Shown piece after piece: positions 20,704 to 29,792 of a DNA stretch of 64,000 bases (the stretch's first letter is position 1; each line of letters opens with the position of its first letter). This DNA is from Brevibacterium sp. CS2 (GTDB lineage Bacteria > Actinomycetota > Actinomycetes > Actinomycetales > Brevibacteriaceae). Position numbers and translations under genes: made by a program. The notes under the pieces were generated by a model, which saw only the letters and a program-made list of their open reading frames with translations, made no database searches and was not told the origin of the DNA. The DNA lies in contig NZ_CP040020.1 in the NCBI RefSeq assembly GCF_005280295.1, positions 2,604,001 to 2,668,000 of the forward strand. Direction: 5' to 3'.

Positions 20704-21251
20704 TCCTCCTCTGCCGAGGAGATGGTGACCGCGTCCTCGCCGTCGATCTCCGCCACGCTCACCGACACGCGCTCGTCGACGGCGGTCGGGAGGTTCTTGC
20801 CGACGTGGTCGGCACGGATCGGGAGGCTCCGGTGGCCGCGATCGACGAGGACCGCGAGCCGCACCGCGGACGGACGACCGAGGTCGGCGAGCGCGTCGAG
20901 CGCCGCCCGGATGGTGCGCCCGGAGAACAGCACGTCGTCGACGAGGACGACGGTGCGGCCGTCGACCCCGGCGGCCGGGATGCGGGTGGGGGCGGGCGAG
21001 CGGAGACGGCGCGTGCGCAGATCGTCGCGGTACATCGTGATGTCGAGGCTGCCGGTGATCGCGGCGGCATCGGTGCCGGGTTCGATCGCGGCGATCTTCT
21101 CCGCCAGCCGGACGGCGAGCGGGACGCCGCGGGACGGGATGCCGAGGACGACGAGGTCGTCAGCACCCTTGTTGCTCTCGAGGACCTCGTGGGCGATGCG
21201 CGATATCGCCCGCGAGATCTCCGCTGCGTCGAGGACGGTGCGGTTCTTCAC
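20700..21251 (-). CDS. pyrR: PyrR: pyr mRNA-binding regulator / uracil phosphoribosyltransferase
   Basis: PyrR senses UMP and binds pyr leader RNA; many members also have uracil phosphoribosyltransferase activity. The 183-residue protein carries the PRPP-binding loop [19 protein letters not shown] and the RNA-binding basic region [13 protein letters not shown]. It starts at a GTG at 21251, whose ribosome binding site is part of a hairpin with the PyrR recognition loop, implying autogenous translational control of the operon. It is first in the pyr gene chain. Confidence 0.96.
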   Translation of the reverse strand: MKNRTVLDAAEISRAISRIAHEVLESNKGADDLVVLGIPSRGVPLAVRLAEKIAAIEPGTDAAAITGSLDITMYRDDLRTRRLRSPAPTRIPAAGVDGRTVVLVDDVLFSGRTIRAALDALADLGRPSAVRLAVLVDRGHRSLPIRADHVGKNLPTAVDERVSVSVAEIDGEDAVTISSAEEE

Positions 21252-21256
21252 AGGTT

Positions 21257-21292
21257 CCCCTTCTCCGCCTCACGGGACGGTGGTTAAAGGAG
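21257..21292 (-). promoter_or_regulatory. PyrR-binding hairpin covering the pyrR ribosome binding site
   Basis: In the leader RNA, CUCCUU (21287-21292) pairs with AAGGGG (21257-21262), and an inner CCGUC pairs with GGCGG around the loop CCGUGA. The segment 21259-21278 reads GTCCCGTGAGGCGGAGAAGG, matching the PyrR recognition-loop pattern (UCC-N-G-N-GAGGC...AAGG). AAGGGG is also the Shine-Dalgarno sequence, so binding should block translation. No competing terminator is seen. Confidence 0.8.
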
Positions 21293-21310
21293 CGGTACGG
21301 TCCTCGCACC

Positions 21311-21316
21311 AGCATA
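21311..21316 (-). promoter_or_regulatory. Candidate -10 box of the pyr operon
   Basis: TATGCT on the minus strand, about 60 bases before the pyrR start and just upstream of the PyrR hairpin. No clear -35 hexamer. Confidence 0.45.
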
Positions 21317-21406
21317 CTCGCTCGCCCCCGCCGACTGCGCGCGGACCCGGTGCGACGCAGGTCACGTGACGTAGGCTGGGCGGATCCGACGGCGAAGGAG
21401 CTCACG

Positions 21407-22414
21407 ATGGACGCACCCGGGATCAGCACCGGCAGGCACACGACGCAGCGGCACTCGAGCGCGTACCTCGCCGCCGGCGACCCGGACGACCCGGTGCTCC
21501 TGCTCGTCCACGGCTGGCCCGAGCACGCCCGCAGCTGGGCCGGCGTGATGGAGCCGCTCGCCGCGGCCGGCTACCGGGTGATCGCCCCGGACATGCGCGG
21601 CTACGGGGCCTCGACGGTGCACCCGGATCCGAGCGACTACTCGATCGAGGAGGGGGTCGCGGACATGATCGAGCTCCTCGATCACCTGGGCGCGGCACCG
21701 GGGGCGGCCACCGTCGTCGGCCACGACTACGGGGCACCGGTGGCGTGGAACCTCGCCACCCACCATCCGGACCGGCTCGCCGGTGTGGTCGGGGTGTGCG
21801 TGCCGCACACGCCGCCGGGCACCTCGCTCGCCGATCACGTCGACCGCCGCCTCTACCCGGTCGAGGACTACCCGCTGGGCCAGTGGGACTACCTCGTGGC
21901 CCACGCCCGGATGCCCGAGCGGCTCGCTGCGGAGTTCGACGCGGACGTCCCCGGGCTGCTCGCCTCGATCATGCGCGCCGGCAGCCCGCGGGCACTCGAG
22001 CGGCCGGCGCCGAATGCGAGCGTGCGCGCCCGCGGCGGCTGGTTCCCCGACGGACCGCCGCGCCACGACCCGGACCCGCGGGTGCTCGACGACGCGGCCT
22101 TCGCGGCCCTCGTCGCCGATCTCGAGCGCACGGGCTTCGCCGCGGCGAACTCCTGGTACCGCAACAACCGGGAGAACGACGCCTATGCTGCCCGCGCGGT
22201 GACCGGCGGGCGGATCGCCGTGCCGGCGCTCTTCGTCCACGCGCGCTGGGACGCGGTGTGCGCCACGCTCACGACGACGGCGGCCGATCCCATGCGCGCG
22301 GCGTGCGACGACCTCACCGAGGAGATCGTCGACGCCGGGCACTGGGTGGCGCAGGAGCAGCCGGAGGCGCTCGTCGCCGCGCTGCGCGGCTGGCTCAGTC
22401 GAGGGTCGGCTTGA
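21407..22414 (+). CDS. Alpha/beta hydrolase, epoxide hydrolase-like
   Basis: A 335-residue soluble alpha/beta-fold enzyme. It shows the oxyanion-hole motif HGWP at 35-38, the nucleophile elbow VVGHDYGAPVAW with Asp107 as nucleophile, and a late catalytic His in DAGHWVAQEQP. An aspartate nucleophile with HGWP points to the epoxide hydrolase / haloalkane dehalogenase group; the substrate is unknown. The ATG at 21407 follows AAGGAG with proper spacing. It is one of the few plus-strand genes, divergent from pyrR and overlapping the nusB stop by 20 bases at its 3' end. Confidence 0.85.
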   Translation: MDAPGISTGRHTTQRHSSAYLAAGDPDDPVLLLVHGWPEHARSWAGVMEPLAAAGYRVIAPDMRGYGASTVHPDPSDYSIEEGVADMIELLDHLGAAPGAATVVGHDYGAPVAWNLATHHPDRLAGVVGVCVPHTPPGTSLADHVDRRLYPVEDYPLGQWDYLVAHARMPERLAAEFDADVPGLLASIMRAGSPRALERPAPNASVRARGGWFPDGPPRHDPDPRVLDDAAFAALVADLERTGFAAANSWYRNNRENDAYAARAVTGGRIAVPALFVHARWDAVCATLTTTAADPMRAACDDLTEEIVDAGHWVAQEQPEALVAALRGWLSRGSA

Positions 22415-22802
22415 CCGAGCGGATCCGGTCGAGCACGCCGTTGATGAACTTCGGCGACTCGTCGGTGGAGAACTTCCGGGCGAGGTCGACGACCTCGGAG
22501 ATCGCCACGGGGTCGTCGACCTCGTCGTTGAACAGCATCTCCCACACCGCGATCCGCAGCAGCGCCCGGTCGACGGCAGGCATCCGCTCGAGCGACCAGC
22601 CGCGCGCATAGGTCTGCACGAGCTCGTCGATCTGCTCCCGGTGCGCCACCACGCCGTCGACGATCTCGACGGCGTAGGGCTTCATCGGGTACTCGGGGTC
22701 GCCGGAGCGCAGGCGCACCACCTCGGCCTCGGGCAGCGCACGCTGCTCGGCCTCGAAGAGCAGCTCGAGGGCACGCCGCCGGGCGCGCGTGCGGGCGCTC
22801 AC
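22395..22802 (-). CDS. nusB: Transcription antitermination factor NusB
   Basis: NusB binds boxA RNA with NusE (S10) and supports rRNA antitermination. The 135-residue helical protein contains [35 protein letters not shown] and the terminal [11 protein letters not shown]. The GTG at 22802 creates a GTGA overlap with efp. efp-nusB next to the aro cluster is a common actinobacterial arrangement. Confidence 0.96.
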   Translation of the reverse strand: MSARTRARRRALELLFEAEQRALPEAEVVRLRSGDPEYPMKPYAVEIVDGVVAHREQIDELVQTYARGWSLERMPAVDRALLRIAVWEMLFNDEVDDPVAISEVVDLARKFSTDESPKFINGVLDRIRSVKPTLD

Positions 22803-23362
22803 TCCTTGACGCGACCGAGGTAGTCGCCGGACCGGGTGTCGACCTTGACCTTGACGCCCTCCTCGAGGAACAGCGGCACCTGGATCTCGTAGCCGGTCTC
22901 GAGCGTCGCGGGCTTCGAGCCGCCGGTCGAGCGGTCGCCCTGGAGTCCGGGCTCGGTGTGGGTGATGGTGAGCTCGACGCTCGCGGGCAGCTCGACGTAG
23001 AGCGGGGTGCCCTCGTGGAAGGCGATCTGCAGCTTCTGGTTCTCGAGCATGAAGTTCGCGGCGTCGCCGACGAGCTCGGGACCGATCGACACCTGGTCGT
23101 AGTCCTTGGCGTCCATGAACACGTAGTCCGTGCCGTCGTGGTAGAGGTACTCCATGTCGCGGCGGTCGACGGTCGCGGTCTCCACCTTGGTGCCGGCGTT
23201 GAAGGTCTTGTCGATGATCTTGCCGCTGAGCACGTTCTTCATCTTCGTCCGCACGAACGCGGGGCCCTTGCCCGGCTTGACGTGCTGGAACTCGAGCACC
23301 TGCCACAGCTGGCTGTCGATGGACAGCACCATGCCGTTCTTGAGGTCGTTGGTCGTTGCCAC
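22799..23362 (-). CDS. efp: Translation elongation factor P
   Basis: EF-P relieves ribosomes stalled at polyproline stretches. At 187 residues it is full length with three beta-barrel domains. The tip loop is [12 protein letters not shown] with Lys32, which is known to work unmodified in actinobacteria. The GTG at 23362 follows GAAGGA; longer upstream frames are not conserved. The Pro-rich inserts in Fmt and other proteins here would be natural clients. Confidence 0.97.
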   Translation of the reverse strand: MATTNDLKNGMVLSIDSQLWQVLEFQHVKPGKGPAFVRTKMKNVLSGKIIDKTFNAGTKVETATVDRRDMEYLYHDGTDYVFMDAKDYDQVSIGPELVGDAANFMLENQKLQIAFHEGTPLYVELPASVELTITHTEPGLQGDRSTGGSKPATLETGYEIQVPLFLEEGVKVKVDTRSGDYLGRVKE

Positions 23363-23419
23363 GTGGTTTCCTTCACCGTTGGGAGTGTGCGAGCGCCGGT
23401 CCGACGCACCGGGGACAGA

Positions 23420-23425
23420 TTCTAG
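23420..23425 (-). promoter_or_regulatory. Candidate -10 box of efp-nusB
   Basis: TAGAAT (five of six consensus bases) lies about 60 bases before the efp start, in the gap after aroB. The -35 is unclear. Confidence 0.5.
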
Positions 23426-23438
23426 CAAGCCGGGCCGC

Positions 23439-23452
23439 CGGCGTGCGCCGGA
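23439..23452 (-). terminator. Hairpin after aroB
   Basis: CCGGCG and CGCCGG arms with a two-base centre, inside a GC-rich stretch 28 bases past the aroB stop. It may end the aro transcript; there is no U tract. Confidence 0.35.
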
Positions 23453-23479
23453 TCCCGGCCGCGCGCCCGCGCCCGTGCC

Positions 23480-24586
23480 TCACAGCAGGGTGCGGGTCGG
23501 GGCCTCGACACCGATCTCCTGGTAGGCGGTGTGGAGGAGACTCGTGTCGGGTCCTTCGAGGACCGTGGGGCGGCCGATCGCCTCGAGCACGATGAACCGC
23601 ATGAGCGAGCCGCGCGCCTTCTTGTCCCGCCGCATCGCGTCGAGCAGCTGCGGCCACTTGTCGCCGCGGTAGCCCACCGGCAGCCCGAGGTGCTCGAGCA
23701 CGGAGCGGTGCCGGTCGACGACGACCTCCGGGAGGTTCTTCGTCAGCGCGGAGAGTTCGGCGGCGAACATCATGCCCGCGGCGACGGCCGCGCCGTGACG
23801 CCACTGGTAGCGCTCGGTGAGCTCGATCGCGTGGCCGAGGGTGTGCCCGTAGTTGAGGATCTCGCGGCGCCCGGACTCGCCGAAATCCTCGCTCACCACC
23901 TCGGCCTTGACGCGGATCGAGCGCTCGACGATCTCCCGCAGCACCGGGGAGGAGTGGTCGGCCAGCGCCTCCCGCGCGGTGCCCTCGATGAGCTCGAGGA
24001 TCCGCTCGTCGGCGATGAATCCGCATTTGACGGCTTCCGCGAGGCCGGTGAACAGCTCGTTGTCCGGCAGCGTGGCGAGCGTGTCGGTGTCGACGAGGAC
24101 GCCGGCCGGGGCGTGGAAGGCGCCGACGAGGTTCTTGCCCTCGGCGGTGTTGATCCCGGTCTTGCCGCCGATCGCGGCATCGACCATGCCGAGCACCGTG
24201 GTGGGGATGGTGACGAAGCGGATGCCGCGCAGCCAGGTCGCGGCGACGAAGCCGGCGAGATCGGTGACCGCTCCCCCGCCCACGCCGACGATCGCATCGG
24301 AGCGGGTGAAGTCGCTGCGCCCGAGGATCTGCCAGCAGAATGCGGCGACCTGGACGTGCTTGGCCTCCTCGGCGTCGGGGATCTCCGCGGACACCGCCTC
24401 GTAGCCGGCGGCGGCGAGGTCCTCGCGCACGGCCTCACCGGTGGTGCGCAGCGCGCGCGGGTGGACGACGAGCACTTTCGCGGCGCGCGGGCCGATGAGC
24501 TCGGGGAGGTGCCCGAGCAGGCCGGAGCCCACGAGCACCGGGTAGTCCCCTCCGGCGCTCACGTCGATGCGGGTGGTGGGGGTCAT
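23480..24586 (-). CDS. aroB: 3-dehydroquinate synthase
   Basis: AroB converts DAHP to 3-dehydroquinate, the second step of the shikimate pathway, using NAD and a divalent metal. The 368-residue enzyme shows the nucleotide-binding GVGGGAVTDLAGFVAATWLRG, TTVLGMVDAAIGGKTGIN, and the metal-ligand region ILNYGHTLGHAIE. The ATG at 24586 follows AGGAG. The upstream aroK frame runs 152 bases into this gene. Confidence 0.97.
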   Translation of the reverse strand: MTPTTRIDVSAGGDYPVLVGSGLLGHLPELIGPRAAKVLVVHPRALRTTGEAVREDLAAAGYEAVSAEIPDAEEAKHVQVAAFCWQILGRSDFTRSDAIVGVGGGAVTDLAGFVAATWLRGIRFVTIPTTVLGMVDAAIGGKTGINTAEGKNLVGAFHAPAGVLVDTDTLATLPDNELFTGLAEAVKCGFIADERILELIEGTAREALADHSSPVLREIVERSIRVKAEVVSEDFGESGRREILNYGHTLGHAIELTERYQWRHGAAVAAGMMFAAELSALTKNLPEVVVDRHRSVLEHLGLPVGYRGDKWPQLLDAMRRDKKARGSLMRFIVLEAIGRPTVLEGPDTSLLHTAYQEIGVEAPTRTLL

Positions 24587-25271
24587 GGTCTCCTGCTTTC
24601 GTTCGGTGGGGGCGCGGGCCCGTCCCCGGCACAGGGCGGGGGTCGGCTTCGGGGTGGGCGGCGGCGAACCGGGCGTACTCCTCGGCGCGCTCGAGCCCGG
24701 TGAGGAGGTCGACGATCCGGTTGACGACGGTCGACGGGGGGCCGCTCGTCGCCGACACGGTGAGCGTCGCGACGCCGCGGTAGAGCGGGGCGCGCTCGGC
24801 GAGCAGGGCCTCCCAGCGTCGCACGGGATCCTCGTCGCCGGCGAGCAGCGGACGCTGGGAGCCGTGGAGGCGGGCGGCGGCGGTCGCGGTGTCGATCTCG
24901 ATGCTCACCACCCGGATGGCCGGGTGGAGGAGCTGGGCACGGGTGCCGGGGTTGAGGATCGCCCCGCCGCCGAGCGACACCACCCCGGGGCGGTCGAGGA
25001 GGCGGCGCAGGCAGCGGCGGACGACTTCGCGCTCGATCTCCCGGAAGCGCGCCTCGCCGCGTTCGGCGAAGATCTCCGGGATCGGCCCGTGGCGGGAGGT
25101 GATCTCCGCGTCGGTGTCCGTCATCGGCAGCCCGAGGCGGTCGCCGAGCAGCCGCCCGATCGTCGACTTCCCCGCCGCCGGGGGTCCGACGAGCGCGATC
25201 CGGGACTCCGCGGCCGGGACCGGGCGCAGGGGCGGGACCGGTCGCGGCAGCGGCTGCTCGGAGGCGGTCAT
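24435..25271 (-). CDS. aroK: Shikimate kinase with unusual overlapping C-terminal extension
   Basis: AroK phosphorylates shikimate at its 3-hydroxyl. The core has the P-loop GPPAAGKST at 29-37, the shikimate-binding TDTDAEI, and SLGGGAIL. It starts with ATG at 25271, overlapping the aroC stop as ATGA. The frame gives 278 residues, against about 170-200 normally; the last 50 are Arg/His/Pro-rich and lie inside aroB. In the +1 frame a TGA overlaps the aroB ATG exactly, as other genes here do, so a one-base indel (real or sequencing error) near the end of the kinase may explain the extension. Confidence 0.9.
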   Translation of the reverse strand: MTASEQPLPRPVPPLRPVPAAESRIALVGPPAAGKSTIGRLLGDRLGLPMTDTDAEITSRHGPIPEIFAERGEARFREIEREVVRRCLRRLLDRPGVVSLGGGAILNPGTRAQLLHPAIRVVSIEIDTATAAARLHGSQRPLLAGDEDPVRRWEALLAERAPLYRGVATLTVSATSGPPSTVVNRIVDLLTGLERAEEYARFAAAHPEADPRPVPGTGPRPHRTKAGDHDPHHPHRRERRRGLPGARGLRPARAPPRAHRPARRESARRPPARAAHHR

Positions 25272-26461
25272 CGGCCGGAGCGCAGCGCCGCCGGGATCGC
25301 CTCGAGGTAGGACTGGAGATTGCGCCGCGTCTCCGCCACGGAGTCGCCGCCGAACTTCTCGATCGCGGCCTCGGCGACGACGAGCGCGACCATCGCCTCG
25401 GCGACGACCCCGGCGGCCGGGACCGCGCACACGTCGGAGCGCTGGTGGTGGGCCTTGGCGGGCTCCCCGGTGCTCACGTCGATCGTCGCGAGCGCGCGCG
25501 GGACGGTGGCGATGGGCTTCATCGCCGCGCGCACGCGCAGCGGCTCACCGGTGGACATCCCGCCCTCGATGCCGCCGGCCCGGTTCGTCGCCCGGGTCAC
25601 TGCGGCGTCGGTGCGGACGATCTCGTCGTGGGCCGCGGAGCCCCGGCGGGCCGCGGTCCGGAAGCCGTCGCCGACCTCGACGCCCTTGATCGCCTGGATG
25701 CCCATGAGCGCGGCGGCGAGGCGGCCGTCGAGCCGACGGTCCCAGTGGACGTGGGATCCGAGGCCCGGCGGCACGTTCTCGACGAGGACCTCGACGACGC
25801 CGCCGAGGGTGTCCCCGGACTTCTTCGCGTCGTCGACCTCGGCGACCATCCGGGCCGACAGCTCCGGGTCGAAGCAGCGCAGCGGGTCGGCGTCGAGCGC
25901 GGAGACGTCGGCGGCCGTGGGCAGCGGCTCCTCGCCGGTGCCGGTGACCGGGCCGATCGCGACGGTGTGGGACACGAGCCCGATGCCGAGCTCGCGGAGG
26001 AAGTTCGCGGCGACGGCGCCGAGCGCGACCCGCATCGCGGTCTCCCGGGCGGAGGCGCGCTCGAGGATCGGCCGCGCCTCGTCCCAGTCGTACTTCTGCA
26101 TCCCGACGAGGTCGGCGTGGCCGGGCCGGGGGCGGGTGAGCGGGGCGTTGCGCGCCTGCTCGGCGAGCACCTCCGGCGGCACCGGGTCCGCGCTCATCAC
26201 CGTCTCCCACTTGGGCCATTCGGTGTTGCCGACCTCGATCGCGATGGGCGAGCCGAGCGACTGACCGTGGCGCACGCCGCCGAGCAGCCGCACCTCGTCG
26301 GCCTCGAACTTCATCCGGGCACCGCGGCCGTAGCCGAGCCGGCGGCGCGCGAGAGCGGCGGCGATGTCGTCACGGGTGACGGGGACGTGGGAGGGCAGTC
26401 CCTCGAGGATGCCGACGAGGGCCTCGCCGTGGGACTCGCCTGCTGTAAGCCATCTCAACAT
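25268..26461 (-). CDS. aroC: Chorismate synthase
   Basis: AroC eliminates phosphate from EPSP to give chorismate, and needs reduced FMN. It is 397 residues; signatures are the N-terminal [29 protein letters not shown] FMN contacts ([14 protein letters not shown]), and [21 protein letters not shown]. The ATG at 26461 follows the prepilin peptidase gene by 10 bases. It is coupled to aroK downstream. Confidence 0.97.
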   Translation of the reverse strand: MLRWLTAGESHGEALVGILEGLPSHVPVTRDDIAAALARRRLGYGRGARMKFEADEVRLLGGVRHGQSLGSPIAIEVGNTEWPKWETVMSADPVPPEVLAEQARNAPLTRPRPGHADLVGMQKYDWDEARPILERASARETAMRVALGAVAANFLRELGIGLVSHTVAIGPVTGTGEEPLPTAADVSALDADPLRCFDPELSARMVAEVDDAKKSGDTLGGVVEVLVENVPPGLGSHVHWDRRLDGRLAAALMGIQAIKGVEVGDGFRTAARRGSAAHDEIVRTDAAVTRATNRAGGIEGGMSTGEPLRVRAAMKPIATVPRALATIDVSTGEPAKAHHQRSDVCAVPAAGVVAEAMVALVVAEAAIEKFGGDSVAETRRNLQSYLEAIPAALRSGR

Positions 26462-26471
26462 TCTCCCGAGT

Positions 26472-27242
26472 CTACAAAAGCAGCGGGCCGAGGATCACGG
26501 CCGTCCACGTGCCGATCAGCATGTGCGGCCCGAAGGCGATCGCGTCGCCCCACCGCTTCCGGCGGGTGCCGGTGAGCCACAGCACGTGGACGAGTGCGGA
26601 GAGGTTCATCACGACGAGCGCGACGAGCGGGCCGACCGGGCTCAGCGCCCCGGGCAGCATGCCGACGACGACGGCGAGCTTGACGTCGCCGCCGCCCATC
26701 CCCGTCCGCCGCATCCGCAGGGCCAGCACGGCCAGGAGGAGGAAGAAGAGGAGGACGACGAGCCCGCTGATGAGGCCCTCGACCGCGGGGGTCGCCGCGC
26801 CGGCCCAGGTGCCCGGCAGCCCGGTCGGCTCGCGGGTGACGCCGATGACGATGGAGACGAGGTAGAGGAGGAGGGAAGCGAAGGTGATCGGCAGGACGAT
26901 CCGGTTGGGCAGGCGACGGATCGAGGAGTCGATCCAGAACAGCCAGCCGGTCGCGCCCGCGAACAGGCCGAGGGCGAGCAGGATCGGGGCGTCGGCGACG
27001 GTGCGGGACAGGTAGGCCGGTGCGATGAAGGCCGCGAGCCAGGCGATGACGGCGCCGCTCGAGGTGAGGACGGCGGTGACGAGTCCGCTCGGCGTGGAGT
27101 CCCGATCCACCCCGCGGAGCAGCCGCAGGCCGGCCTCGTCGTCGATGAGGCGAGCGAAGCGCAGTCGGATCCAGGTGCTCACCGCGAGCGCGGTGAGGAC
27201 GGTGAGGCTCAGGCTGGCGACGAGTGAGAGCGGCTCGGGCAC
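26472..27242 (-). CDS. A24-family prepilin peptidase
   Basis: A 256-residue polytopic membrane aspartic peptidase of the type IV prepilin leader peptidase family, which trims pilin-like precursors. About seven hydrophobic helices are seen. The two catalytic aspartates are in [18 protein letters not shown] and in the GxGD-type motif [14 protein letters not shown]. The cysteine-rich methyltransferase domain of proteobacterial PilD is absent. It starts with GTG at 27242 after GGAGGAAGC. No pilin genes are in the window, so its substrate lies elsewhere. Its place between aroC and aroE is conserved in actinobacteria. Confidence 0.88.
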   Translation of the reverse strand: MPEPLSLVASLSLTVLTALAVSTWIRLRFARLIDDEAGLRLLRGVDRDSTPSGLVTAVLTSSGAVIAWLAAFIAPAYLSRTVADAPILLALGLFAGATGWLFWIDSSIRRLPNRIVLPITFASLLLYLVSIVIGVTREPTGLPGTWAGAATPAVEGLISGLVVLLFFLLLAVLALRMRRTGMGGGDVKLAVVVGMLPGALSPVGPLVALVVMNLSALVHVLWLTGTRRKRWGDAIAFGPHMLIGTWTAVILGPLLL

Positions 27243-27284
27243 GCTTCCTCCATTCCGGTTCGGGGCGGTCGGGCGGGCGGGCGC

Positions 27285-28196
27285 TCAGGCACCGACGGCA
27301 CGGGGCAGGGTGTCGAGCATGGCGGCGACGAGCCGTGCCCGGTGCTCCGGCGTGTCGAGGTCGCAGCCCGCGGCGGCGGTGAAGCCGAGGAACTGCTCGA
27401 CGGCCTGGTGGACGAGCATGCGGGTGCCGGGCACCGCGGTCCCGCCGCGTGCGGTGAACTCCGCCAGGAGGTCGGGTTCCGCGCGCGCATAGGCGACGTC
27501 GAGGAGCGCCGCGGGCTGTGCGAACCGCTCGGGCCAGGCGAGGCGGACACCGGCCAGCGCCCCGGCGGGCAGGGTCGACACGGTGATGTCGGCCTCCCCG
27601 GGCCGCCAGTCGGCGAGCAGGCCCACGGATGCCTCGATGCCGAGCTCCTCGGCGAGGGCGTGCACGGCGGCGGCACGGGCCGGGGTGCGGACGGAGAACT
27701 CGATGGACTCCGCGCCGAGCTCGGCCAGCGCGGCGGTCGCCGAGGCGGCGGTCGCCCCGCCGCCGAGCACCGCGGCGCGCAGCGGGCGCGGGCCGGCAGT
27801 GCCGACGCCGGCCGCGCGGAGTGCGCGCACGATGCCGGCCACGTCGGTGTTCGTCACGCGCACGGAGCCGTCGGGGAGCCGGGTGAGCGTGTTGCCGGCC
27901 CCGGTGCGCGCGGCGACGGAGTCGATCTCCCAGCCGCGTGCGGCCGCGAGCTCGAGCAGCGCGTGCTTGAGCGGCATGGTGAGGGAGAACCCGCGGTGCT
28001 CGGGGTGGGTGTCGAGGAAGTCGGCGAGGCCGGCCTCGTCCACCTCGCAGCGGTCGTAGACGCAGCCGCTGAGGCCGAGCGCGGCGTAGCCCGCCCGGTG
28101 GAGCACCGGGGAGAGCGAATGGTCGATCGGCGAGCCGAGCACGGCCGCCCGCATCCGCGGCCGCGAGCCCGGCGCGACCGCCGCGTCAGCCGTCAT
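27285..28196 (-). CDS. aroE: Shikimate 5-dehydrogenase
   Basis: AroE reduces 3-dehydroshikimate to shikimate with NADPH. The 303-residue protein has the substrate-binding GSPIDHSLSPVLHRAGY, FSLTMPLKHALL with the catalytic Lys, NTDVAGIVRAL, and the nucleotide-binding AVLGGGATAASATAAL. The ATG at 28196 overlaps the mltG 3' end by 11 bases; another in-frame ATG 14 codons later is also possible. It lies upstream of the other aro genes in the same direction. Confidence 0.95.
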   Translation of the reverse strand: MTADAAVAPGSRPRMRAAVLGSPIDHSLSPVLHRAGYAALGLSGCVYDRCEVDEAGLADFLDTHPEHRGFSLTMPLKHALLELAAARGWEIDSVAARTGAGNTLTRLPDGSVRVTNTDVAGIVRALRAAGVGTAGPRPLRAAVLGGGATAASATAALAELGAESIEFSVRTPARAAAVHALAEELGIEASVGLLADWRPGEADITVSTLPAGALAGVRLAWPERFAQPAALLDVAYARAEPDLLAEFTARGGTAVPGTRMLVHQAVEQFLGFTAAAGCDLDTPEHRARLVAAMLDTLPRAVGA

Positions 28197-29313
28197 CGCG
28201 ATTGCGCAGCCATTCGCGGTACTTCTCGACGTTGCGCTGGTGCTCGGAGTAGGTCTCGGCGAACTCCGTCTCCCCGGTGTCGGGGTTCGTCGCGACGAAG
28301 TACTGCCAGTCGCCGTCGGCGGGGTTCTGGGCGGCGCCGACGGCACTGCGGCTGGGCGAGTTGATGGGGCCCGGGGGCAGGCCGGGGTGCTTGTACGTGT
28401 TGTACGGGTCGTCGCTCTCCCGCTCCTCGGCGGTGGTGCTCGCGTCGTTCCGGGTGCCGAAGATGTAGTGGACGGTGGCGTCGGACTGGAGCAGGCCGTT
28501 CGTCTGCGAGGTGTCGCTGATCCGGTTGAGGAACACGCGGGCGACCTGCCGACGCACCTCCTCGTCGCCGGGCGCCTCGATCTCGACGAGGCTGGCGAGT
28601 GTGAACACCTCGTTGACGTCCTCGAGCGGGATGTCGAGCTCCTCGATCTCGGTCTTCGTGCGATCGACCATCTCCTGCACCATCTCCTCCGGGGTCATCC
28701 CGGGCCGGATGTCGTAGGTGGCGGGATAGAGATAGCCCTCGAGGCTCGGGGTGTCGACGTCGAGCCCGTAGTCTCCGGGGGTCTTGTCCTTCAGCGCCTT
28801 GACGACCTCGTCCTCGCTCATCCCGGACTCGATCATCCGTGCCTCGATCTGGCTGAGCCGGAAGCCCTCGGGGACCGCGATCGTCTGCAGCGCCTCCGGG
28901 TTGACGATCGCCTCGACGGCGGCGGCGGCGCTCATCTGCTTGCGGAGGCTGAGGTCGCCGGCCTGGATCGTGACCTCGCGGCGCTCGATCTCATCGAGGA
29001 AGGGGCGGGCGGACTTGATGACGTCCTCCTGCACGAGTTGGTTGGCGACCTGCGTGGCCGAGGAGCCGGGCAGCACGGTGACGACGACGGCCTCGCCGCC
29101 CTCGCCCTCGTAGTCGCCGGAGTCTCCGAAGATCTCGCTCACGACCGAGCCGGCGGTGGTGAAGGCCGCGAATCCGCCGATGCCGATGACGAGGACGGCG
29201 ACGAGCGCGAAGATCGTGGTCCGTCGACGGCGCAGCATGCGCCGCCTGGCCTTCTCCCGGCGCTCGGTCCGGCTCAGGCCGTCGTCGCTGGTGATCTCAT
29301 CCATCTCGGTCAT
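28186..29313 (-). CDS. mltG: Endolytic murein transglycosylase MltG
   Basis: MltG cleaves nascent glycan strands at the membrane and is thought to end peptidoglycan polymerisation. The 375-residue protein has a basic cytoplasmic start, one membrane helix at about residues 32-54 (TIFALVAVLVIGIGGFAAF), an acidic stretch and the YceG/LytM-like catalytic domain. The catalytic Glu is in FTLASLVEIEA, followed by QVARVFLNRI and a terminal PGPINSPSRSA. The ATG at 29313 overlaps the ruvX stop as ATGA. Confidence 0.94.
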   Translation of the reverse strand: MTEMDEITSDDGLSRTERREKARRRMLRRRRTTIFALVAVLVIGIGGFAAFTTAGSVVSEIFGDSGDYEGEGGEAVVVTVLPGSSATQVANQLVQEDVIKSARPFLDEIERREVTIQAGDLSLRKQMSAAAAVEAIVNPEALQTIAVPEGFRLSQIEARMIESGMSEDEVVKALKDKTPGDYGLDVDTPSLEGYLYPATYDIRPGMTPEEMVQEMVDRTKTEIEELDIPLEDVNEVFTLASLVEIEAPGDEEVRRQVARVFLNRISDTSQTNGLLQSDATVHYIFGTRNDASTTAEERESDDPYNTYKHPGLPPGPINSPSRSAVGAAQNPADGDWQYFVATNPDTGETEFAETYSEHQRNVEKYREWLRNRDDG

Positions 29314-29792
29314 GCGGGGGCCTCCGGTGCCGGGTGCAGGAGCGTGCCGGCCGGCATGCCCGTGCTCTTCTCCTGGTCCACTGCGCTCTGCAGGATGACC
29401 ACCGCTGCGACGGCGTCGACGATCTCGCGCCGCTTCCGGGCGCTCCGCCCCACCGCCTGCAGCACGGTGTGGGCCTCGGTGGTGCTGAAGCGCTCGTCGA
29501 CGAGCCGCACCGGCAGTCCGGTCACACCGGCGATCTGCTCGGTGAAGGCCAGGGCGGTGTCCGCCGAGGCGCGTGCGGTGCCGTCGAGGGAGCGCGGCTG
29601 CCCGGCGACGAGCTCGATCGGCTCGACCTCGGCGACGAGCGCGGCGATCCGCCGCAGCGCGGCGGCGTCTCCGTCGCGCCGGTACACGGTGTCGAGCGGG
29701 GTCGCGAGGATGCCGTCGGGGTCGCACTGGGCGATTCCGACGCGCACGCTGCCGACGTCGATCCCGAGCCGGCGGCCGCGGCGGAATGCCAT
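29310..29792 (-). CDS. ruvX: RuvX / YqgF-family putative Holliday junction resolvase
   Basis: A 160-residue RNase H-fold protein of the YqgF family; members process the 5' end of 16S rRNA or resolve junctions. It has LGIDVGSVRVGIAQCDPDG at the N-terminus, VDERFSTTEA in the middle and a closing Asp in EIVDAVAAVVILQ. The ATG at 29792 overlaps the alaS stop by one base (TGATG). The alaS-ruvX-mltG-aroE order is standard for the phylum. Confidence 0.94.
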   Translation of the reverse strand: MAFRRGRRLGIDVGSVRVGIAQCDPDGILATPLDTVYRRDGDAAALRRIAALVAEVEPIELVAGQPRSLDGTARASADTALAFTEQIAGVTGLPVRLVDERFSTTEAHTVLQAVGRSARKRREIVDAVAAVVILQSAVDQEKSTGMPAGTLLHPAPEAPA

